64,000 nt of DNA from Arthrobacter sp. D5-1 (GTDB lineage: Bacteria > Actinomycetota > Actinomycetes > Actinomycetales > Micrococcaceae): NCBI RefSeq assembly GCF_017357425.1, contig NZ_CP014571.1, positions 1,178,001 through 1,242,000 on the forward strand, written 5' to 3'. Below the pieces are notes generated by a model, which had not been told where the DNA came from, did not search any database, and was given only the letters and a program-made list of their open reading frames with translations. The position numbers and the translations under genes were made by a program. Below, piece by piece: positions 25,409-35,911 of this stretch (position 1 is the stretch's first letter; every line of letters begins with the position of its first letter).

Positions 25409-25580
25409 ACCCTCGGCCTTCCCGGTGGGTCTGAAGCCCCAACCCGGTTAAGCCTCAATAACAAAAGTGATGCCCCGGGCCTCCATGGGAGCGCCGGCAG
25501 AGTGACTGTGGTTACAGTGGATTGATTCCGGTACGGAGATCCCGGCAACCGGTCTTGGCTACTGCGAAAGTGTGGGCATC

Positions 25581-25784
25581 ATGGCATTGGGAACCGTCAA
25601 ATGGTTCAACGCCGAAAAAGGCTACGGATTCATCACTGTGGATGATTCGGGTGACGACGTCTTTGTACACTGGTCCGCCATCCAAATGGACGGCTTCCGC
25701 GCCCTTGAAGAGGGCCAGCGGGTTGAGTTTGAACTGGGGGAGGGGCAAAAGGGTCCGCAAGCCGAAGGTGTGCGCGTCGCATAG
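25581..25784 (+). CDS. Small cold-shock-domain protein
   Basis: 67 residues; a single OB-fold that binds single-stranded nucleic acid. RNP1 is KGYGFITV and RNP2 is VFVHWSAI, with the family opening [13 protein letters not shown] chose the ATG at 25581 because it gives the canonical CspA start; a GTG three codons earlier is possible. RNP2 carries HWSAI where most CspA proteins have HFSAI. Likely role: RNA chaperone under cold or stationary stress. It stands alone ahead of the groEL promoter region. Confidence 0.92.
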   Translation: MALGTVKWFNAEKGYGFITVDDSGDDVFVHWSAIQMDGFRALEEGQRVEFELGEGQKGPQAEGVRVA

Positions 25785-25862
25785 CTTCTTGCAGGATTTC
25801 GCTCCCTCTCCGTCAGCCCTCGGCTGAAAGCCCTTTGTTTATAGAGCAAAGTGGCATCTCTG

Positions 25863-25906
25863 CTTGCACTCTCCCCGGTCGAGTGCTAATTATTGATTTA
25901 GCACTC
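25863..25906 (+). promoter_or_regulatory. CIRCE element with an extra third half-site
   Basis: CTTGCACTC (25863-25871), nine bases, then GAGTGCTAA (25881-25889) matches the HrcA operator CIRCE (TTAGCACTC-N9-GAGTGCTAA) with two mismatches. A further perfect half-site TTAGCACTC follows at 25898-25906 after eight bases, forming an everted repeat with the middle half. Located about 200 bases upstream of groEL. Confidence 0.88.
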
Positions 25907-25924
25907 CTATGGTTCGACTGCTAA

Positions 25925-27742
<1,818 letters not shown>

Positions 27743-27794
27743 GCCCCCACGCTGTAGCAATGCAGCGCCCAAGCGTCACGCTTTAGAGCAAGCG

Positions 27795-27827
27795 ACGGCG
27801 GTCCCCACCTGGTGGGGGCCGCCGTTT
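27795..27827 (+). terminator. Intrinsic terminator after groEL
   Basis: ACGGCGGTCCCCAC / GTGGGGGCCGCCGT stem (one mismatch), three-base loop, then TTTT. Confidence 0.88.
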
Positions 27828-27889
27828 TGCTGTGTGGTGGGGCTCCTATCACGGATTCAGTGTCGGTGGGGTCTGGCAGGATTAAGGTC

Positions 27890-28972
27890 ATGACGATTAT
27901 TGCTGCCGCCGATGGGTCCGCCCTCGGCAATCCTGGGCCGGCCGGTTGGGCCTGGTACGTTGATGACTCCTGTTGGCGCGCAGGAGGTTGGCCGCACGGC
28001 ACCAACAACCAGGGTGAACTCATGGCCGTCCTGGATCTGTTCCGTTCCACGGCACATGTGCCGGAGGAGGACTTGTTGATCCTCTGCGACAGCCAGTACG
28101 TCATCAACTGCATCAGCAAGTGGATGCCGGGATGGAAGCGCAAAGGCTGGCGTAAAGCCGACGGCAAGCCTGTGCTGAACGTGGACCTCCTCAAGGACAT
28201 CGACCAGGCGATAGTTGGCCGAAAGTACAAATTCGAATGGGTCAAAGGGCACGCCGGACATGACCTCAACGAGGCTGCCGATGAGCGTGCACGCGCCGCA
28301 GCGACGGCCTACCAGCAGGGTGTCGCGCACCGGAGCGGCCCTGGGTTCCCTGGCGCCCCGGGGCTGGGAGACGCGAAAGGGCGGGACCAGGCGCAGCTGC
28401 AGTCGGCCCCTCTGGAACAAACACGCAGCCGGGCTGCAGAGCCCGTGGTTGCACGGGCAGCGGCTGCCTCTTCGGGGTCGGCGAACGTTCCCGGAGCAAC
28501 AGTTGGTTCCGCTCCATCGAAGGCCGAACGCAGCACCCGCCCCCATTTTGAGCCAACACTCTTTGGCGAGGCCGGGATCTTTGGCCAGCCTGATCTCTTC
28601 AGCGAACTCGAGGATGCTTCCACCCAGGAGCTCTCCGCCGAGGAGACGGTGCTGGCCTTGGAACGGGAACTCCTGCGGCCCGACGTTCGTGCTGACATTG
28701 GCAGGATCGGCGTGCTGCTCCACCCCGACTTCGCCGAGATTGGCAGTTCGGGACGGTTCTGGACCCGGGACGCCATGATGATGGCTTTGGAAGAGGATCC
28801 CGGCGAACCCACTGACCTGGAGCTGCTCAGTGCGGACCGTCTCAGCGAGAACACTATCCTGCTGAACTATCGCAGCCTCGCCCACACGGGTTCAGCGCTG
28901 CGGAGCTCCGTTTGGATGTTGGACCGTGGCCAATGGCGGCTCCGGTTCCACCAGGGGACCTTAGAGAGCTAG
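27890..28972 (+). CDS. RNase HI fused to a DUF4440-like domain
   Basis: 360 residues from the ATG at 27890 (TIIAAADGSALGNPGPAGWAW is a canonical RNase H opening). The RNase HI core covers about 1-145 with the acidic catalytic set: Asp in AADGSA, Glu in NNQGELMAVL, Asp in LLILCDSQYVIN, and the histidine loop KGHAGHDLNEAADERA. A low-complexity linker (about 150-235) follows, then a C-terminal 115-residue NTF2-like/DUF4440 domain (ELLRPDVRADIGRIGVLLHPDFAEIGSSG ending RLRFHQGT). RNase HI removes RNA from RNA-DNA hybrids. The attached domain may bind a small molecule or promote dimerisation; this is inference. Confidence 0.88.
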   Translation: MTIIAAADGSALGNPGPAGWAWYVDDSCWRAGGWPHGTNNQGELMAVLDLFRSTAHVPEEDLLILCDSQYVINCISKWMPGWKRKGWRKADGKPVLNVDLLKDIDQAIVGRKYKFEWVKGHAGHDLNEAADERARAAATAYQQGVAHRSGPGFPGAPGLGDAKGRDQAQLQSAPLEQTRSRAAEPVVARAAAASSGSANVPGATVGSAPSKAERSTRPHFEPTLFGEAGIFGQPDLFSELEDASTQELSAEETVLALERELLRPDVRADIGRIGVLLHPDFAEIGSSGRFWTRDAMMMALEEDPGEPTDLELLSADRLSENTILLNYRSLAHTGSALRSSVWMLDRGQWRLRFHQGTLES

Positions 28973-29014
28973 GGACTCCGGAGAGCCAAGGACTCTGACC
29001 CGCAAACTCACGAC

Positions 29015-29058
29015 CTGCGGGGCCGGCATGCACAGGGGGAAGACAGCCGGCCCCGCAG
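29015..29058. terminator. Bidirectional terminator hairpin
   Basis: Perfect 13-bp stem CTGCGGGGCCGGC / GCCGGCCCCGCAG with an 18-base loop, between convergent genes. Confidence 0.75.
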
Positions 29059-29077
29059 GAGCTCATGGGTGGGATCG

Positions 29078-29368
29078 TTAGTAGGCGAAGCGCTGGGTGT
29101 TTCCCTGCTCCACCTCGGAATAACTCGCTGCGGCCGAGGACAGTGCCAGGTTGATGGATGCCAGCGAGGCTTCAACTTTGCCCTGGGTAATGGACCATTC
29201 AAGGACCAATGACTGGAAGTTGGTGGCGGCAGATCCGCGCCACGTTGCCTCGAGTTCGTCCAGTCCCCGTTTCATGGCCAGCACATCAGAGCTGATGCGA
29301 TCCACGGTTCCTTTGACAGTGGCCGACTTGAGCTGAAGCAGCTCGGTATCGACGGAGATGACGCTCAT
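29078..29368 (-). CDS. WXG100-family (ESAT-6-like) protein
   Basis: 96 residues with no signal peptide. It is all helical, with the W-x-G turn in the middle (ATWRGSAATNF), which gives the helical-hairpin fold of type VII secretion substrates. C-terminal Y-x-x-x-E-like residues are present (YSEVEQGN). It is a single gene here: no EccC, EccB or partner WXG gene is adjacent, so the secretion apparatus must be elsewhere. Downstream is a two-component kinase gene in the same orientation, but read-through seems unlikely over the gap to 29551 because the WXG gene is transcribed away from it. Confidence 0.9.
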   Translation of the reverse strand: MSVISVDTELLQLKSATVKGTVDRISSDVLAMKRGLDELEATWRGSAATNFQSLVLEWSITQGKVEASLASINLALSSAAASYSEVEQGNTQRFAY

Positions 29369-29550
29369 GGGTGGTGCCTTTCGACGAAGATGTTCCGCAG
29401 GATGCGGTGGGATGCGTGGGCCACACCATTGAGCCTAGGCACCCGCCTGCAGCCCCCGAACACAGCTTTGCCGCTATGTGGACAACTGCCGGATGACACA
29501 GTTATGTGGACAAACAGCGCACATCAGACGACTGTGAACCCGGGACGGCA

Positions 29551-31014
29551 CTAGCTGGATACCAGCTCGGCCGGCTCCTCATGGAACGGAAGGCTGACCA
29601 CCATAGTGGCCCCGCCGCCGTCGGTCTCCGTGACCCGCACGGTACCGCCGTGGGAGCCCACGATGGCGGCAACAATCGCCAGACCCAGTCCGCTGCCACC
29701 GGTCTCCCGGGTGCGCGACGTATCCGCGCGGTAGAACCGTTCGAAGATCTTGTTGGTTTCCGCGTCAGGAATACCCGGCCCGTGGTCGCGGATCTCTATC
29801 ACCGAGAACGATCCCTCAGGCGTAGTTCGAACGCCGACGGCAAGTTCGATGGGGCTTCCGTCTGGTGTGTACCTCAACGCGTTGCCCACCAGGTTCCCAA
29901 TGACTTGGCGCAGTTTGGCTTCGTCGCCTTGGACTGGAGCAGCAGTGGGGGAGGCTCCGTCGAGTCCTGTGAGCGTGATGCTCCGGTCCCCGGAGGAGGC
30001 CTTGGTGTCCACCATGGCGTCGTGGGCGAGGAGGTGCAGGTCCACGGGCTTGAGTTGAAGCGGCCGCTGCTCGTCCAAGCGGGCCAGCATCAACAGGTCT
30101 TCCACCATGGAGCCCATGCGCTTGGCTTCGCTTTCGATTCTGCCCATGGCCATCGCGATGTCTTCCTGCGACGTCAGGGCGCCGTGGCGGTAGAGCTCCG
30201 AGAAGCCACGGATGGTCACCAAGGGCGTGCGCAGTTCATGGGAAGCATCCGCCGCGAAGCGACGCATCCGCCCCTCGGAAGCCGCACGGGCCGCAAAGGA
30301 GGCCTCAATGTGCGCGAGCATGGCGTTCAGCGAACCGCCGAGCCTGCCGACTTCGGTGTGGGGATTGTCGATGTCCACACGCCGGGAGAGATCTCCCGCA
30401 GCGATGGCAGCAGCCGTCTTTTCCACCTTGGCCAAGGGGCGGAAGGACCGGGCCACAGTCCAGGTGGCGATGAAGAAGGCCAGTACCAGCGTCAACAGAC
30501 CTACGCCTACCACTACCAGGACAGCGTGCTCCATCACTTTGTCCACCGGGGTGAGCGGCAGCCCGATGATGACCACGCCGTTTTGTCCATTGGCCACCAC
30601 ACCTACAGCTACTACACGCCAGTTGGTGCCTGCTGTGCCTCTGACCTGGAAGGGGGTATTGCCACGCTGTTTGGCCTCGGTCGAGGTGATGTTGGAGATT
30701 GCGGGACGGTCAGTCTGGCTGCCGCCGAACGGGTACGGATCAAGCCCGGGGACATACAGCGTCAGCGAGTAGTCCGTGGGCACGGCGGAGTCGTTGGGCG
30801 CGGTGGGGTTGGGCTGGGTCAACTTGTCAAAGGATTGTTGGTCCTGCGCCAGCGCTACCGCAGCCTTGAGTTTGTCGTCCACCTGGCCTTGCAGGTAGCT
30901 CTTGACGAGCGTCAGCGTTCCCGCGCCTGTTGCCGCCAGGGCCAACAGGAGCAGGCCCATGATGATGGCGACGAGCTGCGACCGCAGGGACGCCGATTTC
31001 CAGCGTTGCAGCAA
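29551..31014 (-). CDS. Membrane sensor histidine kinase
   Basis: 487 residues. TM1 lies at about 10-32, then an extracytoplasmic sensor region, TM2 at about 183-205 (VVVGVGLLTLVLAFFIATW), a HAMP domain (about 205-265), HisKA with the phospho-acceptor H in DASHELRTPLV, and HATPase_c with N-box (NLVGNALRYTPDG), G1 (DHGPGIP) and G2 (GGSGLGLAI). The start is a TTG only three bases after the response-regulator stop, so the two are one operon with coupled translation. It resembles the TcrY/TrcS group of actinobacterial kinases; the signal is unknown. Confidence 0.92.
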   Translation of the reverse strand: MLQRWKSASLRSQLVAIIMGLLLLALAATGAGTLTLVKSYLQGQVDDKLKAAVALAQDQQSFDKLTQPNPTAPNDSAVPTDYSLTLYVPGLDPYPFGGSQTDRPAISNITSTEAKQRGNTPFQVRGTAGTNWRVVAVGVVANGQNGVVIIGLPLTPVDKVMEHAVLVVVGVGLLTLVLAFFIATWTVARSFRPLAKVEKTAAAIAAGDLSRRVDIDNPHTEVGRLGGSLNAMLAHIEASFAARAASEGRMRRFAADASHELRTPLVTIRGFSELYRHGALTSQEDIAMAMGRIESEAKRMGSMVEDLLMLARLDEQRPLQLKPVDLHLLAHDAMVDTKASSGDRSITLTGLDGASPTAAPVQGDEAKLRQVIGNLVGNALRYTPDGSPIELAVGVRTTPEGSFSVIEIRDHGPGIPDAETNKIFERFYRADTSRTRETGGSGLGLAIVAAIVGSHGGTVRVTETDGGGATMVVSLPFHEEPAELVSS

Positions 31015-31016
31015 GG

Positions 31017-31736
31017 TCAGCGCTTCTCTGCCGTTCGCAGCACGTAGCCCACGCCGCGCTTGGTCTGGATCAGGGCGGCGGCATCGGGATCGATGTCCAC
31101 TTTGCGGCGCAGGTAGGAAATATAGGACTCAACGATCGACGCGTCACCGTTGAAGTCGTATTCCCAGACGTGGTCCAGGATCTGGGCCTTGGAAAGCACA
31201 CGGTTGGGGTTCAGCATGAGGTAGCGCAGGAGCTTGAACTCGGTGGGGGACAACTCGATCACGGTGCCGCCGCGGCGGACCTCGTGGGCGTCGTCGTCGA
31301 GTTCAAGATCGTCGACGCGGATTACGGCGTCGTCATCTTCCAGCGGTTGGGTGCGGCGGAGGACTGCCCGGATTCGCGCCACTACTTCGTCGAGGCTGAA
31401 GGGTTTGGTGACATAGTCATCGCCGCCGACGGTCAGGCCTGTGACTTTGTCCTCGGTGTCGTCCTTCGCGGTGAGGAACAGGACGGGGAAGTGCTTGCCT
31501 GCGGCGCGGAGGCGACGCGTTACCGTGAAGCCATCCATGTCAGGGAGCATGACGTCCAGGACGGCGAGGTCCGGTGCGTGGAGGTCGGCCGCGGCGAGGG
31601 CTTCTCGGCCATTGGACGCGGCAACGACCTCGAAACCTGCAAAACGCAGGGACGTGGAGAGCAGCTCGCGGATGTTGGGTTCGTCATCGACGACAAGGAG
31701 CTTGGCTTCGGGGCCGTTCTTTTTCATGACATCCAT
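31017..31736 (-). CDS. OmpR/PhoB-family response regulator
   Basis: 239 residues. The receiver domain (about 10-125) has acidic residues in VVDDEPN, the phosphorylated Asp in LAVLDVMLPDMDGF and the Lys of TKPFS. The winged-helix output domain (about 140-235) ends LIQTKRGVGYVLR. It is the first gene of the pair with the kinase. Two in-frame ATGs exist (31736 and 31727); the first is four bases from a GGGAG site. A CTCCCAG/CTGGGAG palindrome overlaps that site and could be an operator or a translation-control hairpin. Confidence 0.95.
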   Translation of the reverse strand: MDVMKKNGPEAKLLVVDDEPNIRELLSTSLRFAGFEVVAASNGREALAAADLHAPDLAVLDVMLPDMDGFTVTRRLRAAGKHFPVLFLTAKDDTEDKVTGLTVGGDDYVTKPFSLDEVVARIRAVLRRTQPLEDDDAVIRVDDLELDDDAHEVRRGGTVIELSPTEFKLLRYLMLNPNRVLSKAQILDHVWEYDFNGDASIVESYISYLRRKVDIDPDAAALIQTKRGVGYVLRTAEKR

Positions 31737-31740
31737 GATG

Positions 31741-31757
31741 CTCCCAGAAACTGGGAG
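31741..31757 (-). promoter_or_regulatory. Palindrome overlapping the response-regulator ribosome site
   Basis: CTCCCAG, TTT, CTGGGAG on the minus strand, ending five bases before the first ATG and containing the GGGAG ribosome binding sequence in its right arm. It could be an operator for autoregulation or an RNA hairpin hiding the site. Confidence 0.55.
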
Positions 31758-31795
31758 TTATCTGGACGCTGCATGTGAGCGGACTGCGTGGCTGG

Positions 31796-32431
31796 TTACG
31801 CCCCCAGTGCCAAGCCCGCCCCCAACGCCACCATGGTCACGGCGATGCCGCCGTCCAGGAACCGCCACGACAGGGGCTTTGCAAAGAAGCCGCGGAGAAA
31901 GCGGGCACCGAAACCCAGGGAGCAGAACCAGAGGATGCTGCCCAGCATGGCACCGGCCCCAAACCACCATTGCTGGGGCGTGCCCTGCGCGCTGGCTATT
32001 GAACCCAACAGGGCGATGTCCAGGTAGACGTGCGGGTTGAGCCAGGTCAGCGCCAGGACGGTGGTGACGGCTGCCGCGAGGCCGCGTTTCGCGCCGCCGT
32101 CGTGGGCTGATCCCTCGCTTGCAGTCAGCGATTGCGGACGCAATGCGCGCTTGGCGGCCATCAGGCCATACGTCACCAGGAATGCGGCACCCACATAGCG
32201 GAGGACGACGACGGCGGCAGGGGCTGCCGTAATAAGGGCACCGGTGCCAAGGACGCCGGCAGCGATCAGTATGGCGTCGGACAATGCGCAGACGGCCACG
32301 ATGGGGACGATGTGCTCGCCGCGGATACCTTGTCGCAGCACGAACGCATTCTGCGCGCCGATGGCGACAATAAGGGCAAGGCCGGTGGCCAGGCCGAGGC
32401 CTGCGGAGTGGAAGAAGTCGATAAAGGTCAC
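31796..32431 (-). CDS. LysE/ArgO-family basic amino-acid exporter
   Basis: 211 residues from a GTG, six hydrophobic segments. The N-terminal IVAIGAQNAFVLRQG pattern is the LysE-family signature; LTWLNPHVYLDIALLGSIA near residue 130 is the second. It exports lysine or arginine. It is divergent from a LysR-type regulator with 68 bases between, the same layout as lysE-lysG of Corynebacterium and argO-argP of Escherichia, so regulation by that activator with lysine or arginine as co-inducer is expected. Confidence 0.92.
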   Translation of the reverse strand: MTFIDFFHSAGLGLATGLALIVAIGAQNAFVLRQGIRGEHIVPIVAVCALSDAILIAAGVLGTGALITAAPAAVVVLRYVGAAFLVTYGLMAAKRALRPQSLTASEGSAHDGGAKRGLAAAVTTVLALTWLNPHVYLDIALLGSIASAQGTPQQWWFGAGAMLGSILWFCSLGFGARFLRGFFAKPLSWRFLDGGIAVTMVALGAGLALGA

Positions 32432-32499
32432 TCTTCGAAACTACGGTTCGGCCCATGTTTAGACCAGCTAATGATTCTGATGCCACGTAAGATTCCCTT

Positions 32500-33423
32500 A
32501 TGCCCCAGTTTCCTTCCGAACAGTTGCTGACCTTTGCCACCGTCCTTTCCGAAGGGACGCTCGATGCAGCAGCGCGACTCCTGCACATCACGCCCTCAGC
32601 GGTGTCCCAGAGATTGAAGGCCTTGGAGCAATCTGCGGGTCGTGTCCTGCTGCAGCGGAGCAACCCGGCCAAAGCCACCGAAGCGGGCGAGGTGGTTCTC
32701 CGCTTGGCCCGACAGGTGGCGCAGCTCGAAGCGGATGCAGGAAGGGAACTCGGGCTGGGTGCGGACGGGGCGCAGCTCGCCGTGCCCATTGTGGTCAACG
32801 CGGACTCGCTGGCGGTGTGGTTCCTGCAGGCGCTGGCCGGCGTCCCCGACGATCTCAACGTCACGTTCGATCTCCACCGGGATGATGAACAGCATTCAAC
32901 GTCCCTCCTGCGCTCGGGTACAGTCATGGCTGCGGTGACGGCGACCCCCGAGCCCGTGCAGGGGTGCCGTGTGGAAAGCCTGGGTATCATGCGCTACCGC
33001 GCCGTCGCAGCGCCGGACTACGTGGACCGGTGGTTCCCTGATTTCCCCCGAGGACTGGACGGAGAAGCCCTCAATGCAGCCCCTACGGTGGATTTCGACC
33101 GTAAGGACACCTACCAGTGGGCCTTTGTGCAGTCGTGGCCGGGGGCAGCCGGAAAACCAGTTACGGAAGGGCGCGGGCCCCGCCACTATGTTCCGGCCTC
33201 CCACGATTTCGGTGACGCGATCCGGCTTGGCCTGGGTTGGGGTCTGATCCCGGAGGTCCAATGCGGCCCCGATATTGCCGACGGCCGCCTCATTGAACTT
33301 GCCCCGGAGAGACCTTTTGATGTCCCACTCTATTGGCAGCGCTGGAAGACGGCTTCCAGGGTATTGGACGTTCTCAGCGATACGGTGCGTGAAGTATCCG
33401 CGCGGTACCTCAGCGCCGCCTGA
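32500..33423 (+). CDS. LysR-type regulator of the ArgP/LysG group
   Basis: 307 residues. The N-terminal winged helix spans about 1-60 (LLTFATVLSEGTLDAAARLLHITPSAVSQRLKALE, a clear LTTR helix-turn-helix), then a linker helix and a substrate-binding domain (about 90-295). The group assignment comes from the ArgP/IciA-type opening and from the divergent LysE-family exporter next to it. It is predicted to activate the exporter gene when lysine, arginine or similar accumulates. The ATG at 32500 has no upstream in-frame alternative with a better site. Confidence 0.92.
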   Translation: MPQFPSEQLLTFATVLSEGTLDAAARLLHITPSAVSQRLKALEQSAGRVLLQRSNPAKATEAGEVVLRLARQVAQLEADAGRELGLGADGAQLAVPIVVNADSLAVWFLQALAGVPDDLNVTFDLHRDDEQHSTSLLRSGTVMAAVTATPEPVQGCRVESLGIMRYRAVAAPDYVDRWFPDFPRGLDGEALNAAPTVDFDRKDTYQWAFVQSWPGAAGKPVTEGRGPRHYVPASHDFGDAIRLGLGWGLIPEVQCGPDIADGRLIELAPERPFDVPLYWQRWKTASRVLDVLSDTVREVSARYLSAA

Positions 33424-33492
33424 ACGAGGCGAAATCCGAACACGCCCAAGGATGCTTCCAAAAATGTCAGTGCCCCGTTCCACACTTAAAAC

Positions 33493-33717
33493 ATGGCAAA
33501 CACAGCAGCTCCAGTCAGCATCCACCAGCATCAGGACACGGCGGACATCGAGTTCCACGTGACCTACCTCGACAGCGAGACGGGCAGGGTCAGGCGTGAG
33601 GACTTCCACGACCTCACAGCCGCCGAGCGCTTCGCCAGTGCCCAGCTTCGTGACGAGAATTGCTGGGCAGTCGTGGACCGCGTCACCGTCCAGCACACCC
33701 GCCGGATGGTTGCTTAG
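33493..33717 (+). CDS. Small protein of unknown function
   Basis: 74 residues, soluble. It has a beta-like start (IEFHVTYLDSETGRV), then a helix (DLTAAERFASAQLRDENCW) and a closing strand (AVVDRVTVQHTRR), suggesting a compact alpha/beta fold. It starts with ATG, without a strong ribosome site. It lies 69 bases after the LysG-type regulator and convergent to the multicopper oxidase, with only a 16-base gap. Family not recognised; a plausible small actinobacterial conserved protein. Confidence 0.65.
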   Translation: MANTAAPVSIHQHQDTADIEFHVTYLDSETGRVRREDFHDLTAAERFASAQLRDENCWAVVDRVTVQHTRRMVA

Positions 33718-33733
33718 GCGCGGCACGCCCGCA

Positions 33734-35899
33734 TTATTCAGGCCGGTTGCCCGAATGGCCGCCATGGACAAACGGCGATGACACGCCTTGGTACTTCAGC
33801 AGCATCATCATTCCTTCAGCTGCATGATCCAGGTTGTGGCAGTGGTCCATCCAGATCCCGGGGTTATCGGCGTGCAGCAGCAGCTCCCACACTTCGCCTG
33901 GCAGCACATCGACGGTGTCCAGGACAAGTGGCGACCCCGTCGGTACTACACCGTTCCTGCTGAGCACTTGGACATGGTGGCCGTGGGGATGCATCGGGTG
34001 GGGGTCCGCGGTGCGGTTCACCACCGTCACTTTCACGGTGTCACCCAGAGCCACATCGATGGACGGAACCAGCGGGTACGCCGCCCCGTTGACCGTAAAG
34101 GCGTAGCGCGGGATGCCGTTGACAAAGCGGAACTGCCGATCCAGCACAACCACCTCTTCCCGGGTGATGGCCACGCCATCTGAACCAGCCTTCTTGCCAA
34201 CCAATGGTTTGCCATATTCCAGCAGGTCGAGCACAGGGGTGGTGTTGAAGACACCCGTCGGGGCTTTCCCAGGAACGCTCATCTCAGCCGCGCCCGACCC
34301 CGGGACACCCGATGGAGCTATCACAACAACAGCGCTGGACGCGGAGTCGGAGCGAAGAGCCACGGGCCGGTCCGTCATGGTGAAGGCGATGTCCACCCTG
34401 CCACCCGCCCCCAGGCGCACCAGCTTGCCGGACACCTCGCCAGGTTGGTTCACCTCGGTCCCGTCCACCGCCACCGCCCTGAAGGACGTCCCCTCCACGA
34501 GGTAGCGCTGCGGCAGGGAATCGGTGTTGATGAGCCGCATCCTGACGCTCGATCCCGGCGCGGCCGAGTACATGCTCTTGCGGTCTGAGGAGCCCAGCAA
34601 CCCCAGACCGCTGAGGTCGTGACCGGCCACCACGATGTCCATTTCTGCGCGGGACACTGTGGGATCGTGCACGACGAAGGCGCCGTAGAGGCCCTTGCGG
34701 ACCCCCTCGGCTGAGTCCTGGTGGGTGTGATACCAGTAGGTGCCGGCTTGGGCGGCCGTAAAGCGATAGGTCATGGACTGCCCGGGCATCACCGCATCCT
34801 GGGTTGCACCGGCTACTCCGTCCATGGCATTGGGGACGTCGTACCCGTGCCAGTGCAGGGTGACACCGGCAGCCACATCACGATTTTTGAGCTCCACCTC
34901 CATCACCTCGCCCAACGTGGCTTCCAATGCGGGGCCCGGAAGGCTGCCGAACGTCCAGGCTTCCGTGCGCTGGCCGGACGGCAGCGTCACCTGCTCCACC
35001 CGGGCCGTGAGTTCATAGCGCCGCAGCACGGGATTGGCAGGGGACTCGCCCAGAAGGCTGGTCACGGGCGTCGGATCCGCAAGGGTGGCGTTGCCACCCT
35101 CATGATGCCCAACGGCGGCCGCGATCACCGCACCGTCCGCTGACCGGCTCCCCAGCCAAGCAAAGACTCCGGAGCCAAGAGCGGTACACGCCATGAGCCC
35201 GGCTACCGCGGCAGCCGCCGTCGGACGCCTGCCCCATGGGGGAGGGCCGCTGGTTCGATCCTCAGGTCCTGGCGCAATGCCGCCCTCAACTCCCCTTTTT
35301 GACCGGTTGAGGCGGCGGGGGCTGGGGCGGTGGGGTGTGAACAGCGCGAGCTTGGCCAGCAGCACCGTCAAAGCCATCAGCGACAGCAGCACCGCGAGGC
35401 TCCACGGTGCCGGGAAGGGGCCGAGGATGAACGTCAGGGCGAGGGAAGCCACAGCCGATGCCGCTGCTGCCACCATGGCCAGGACCGTCCACTCCCGGGA
35501 CCAGGCCGTTTTTCCCCGGCCCGGGCGGGGCGGTTTTGTCCCATCAAGTGAGGAGCCGGTGTTCCGCCTCCTCAGCAAGTACGGAACACCGGCCAGCGCG
35601 GCCCAAGCCGCGGGGATGGCGGTCAGAGGCAGGTTGATGGTTGTGCGTTCGCTGGCAAACCACCAACTCCCGGCCACCAAAGCAGGAAGTAAGGCATAAC
35701 GCGCCACTGTCAGTGCGACGGCGGCAACCACCACCAGCACGCCCAAGCCGGCTGCCCGTGACGTGGCCATATCGCGGTTGGTGGTGGACCTGGTTGAGGA
35801 AGCAGTCAACCAAACAGTCAACCAAACAGCGGTGATCCAGGCGCCGGCCGAGAGGACGGACAACACCAAGTCAACCGCCAGCAGCTGTGAGGTGGTCAC
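33734..35899 (-). CDS. Multicopper oxidase with an N-terminal multi-helix membrane domain
   Basis: 721 residues from a GTG. The first 270 residues contain about six or seven hydrophobic helices with basic loops, unusual for this enzyme class. The remainder is a cupredoxin-type oxidase with the four copper-binding segments: HWHG, YWYHTHQD, DPHPMHPHGHH and the type-1 site WMDHCHNLDHAAEGM. It would oxidise a phenolic or metal substrate using oxygen on the outer face of the membrane. The upstream gene encodes a four-helix membrane protein with a 12-base gap, so they are probably an operon. No Tat signal is needed if the membrane part anchors it. Confidence 0.92.
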   Translation of the reverse strand: MTTSQLLAVDLVLSVLSAGAWITAVWLTVWLTASSTRSTTNRDMATSRAAGLGVLVVVAAVALTVARYALLPALVAGSWWFASERTTINLPLTAIPAAWAALAGVPYLLRRRNTGSSLDGTKPPRPGRGKTAWSREWTVLAMVAAAASAVASLALTFILGPFPAPWSLAVLLSLMALTVLLAKLALFTPHRPSPRRLNRSKRGVEGGIAPGPEDRTSGPPPWGRRPTAAAAVAGLMACTALGSGVFAWLGSRSADGAVIAAAVGHHEGGNATLADPTPVTSLLGESPANPVLRRYELTARVEQVTLPSGQRTEAWTFGSLPGPALEATLGEVMEVELKNRDVAAGVTLHWHGYDVPNAMDGVAGATQDAVMPGQSMTYRFTAAQAGTYWYHTHQDSAEGVRKGLYGAFVVHDPTVSRAEMDIVVAGHDLSGLGLLGSSDRKSMYSAAPGSSVRMRLINTDSLPQRYLVEGTSFRAVAVDGTEVNQPGEVSGKLVRLGAGGRVDIAFTMTDRPVALRSDSASSAVVVIAPSGVPGSGAAEMSVPGKAPTGVFNTTPVLDLLEYGKPLVGKKAGSDGVAITREEVVVLDRQFRFVNGIPRYAFTVNGAAYPLVPSIDVALGDTVKVTVVNRTADPHPMHPHGHHVQVLSRNGVVPTGSPLVLDTVDVLPGEVWELLLHADNPGIWMDHCHNLDHAAEGMMMLLKYQGVSSPFVHGGHSGNRPE

Positions 35900-35911
35900 A
35901 GCTGCCGCTGG

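Noticed and set aside
25881..25906. Treating GAGTGCTAA-N8-TTAGCACTC alone as the operator
   Set aside because: It is everted relative to CIRCE; the true CIRCE uses the left half at 25863-25871, so the third half is reported as an addition.
35800..35835. Short tandem repeat (CAACCAAACAGT twice)
   Set aside because: It codes for Thr-Val-Trp-Leu repeats in the first membrane segment of the oxidase and is too short to be a mobile or regulatory repeat.
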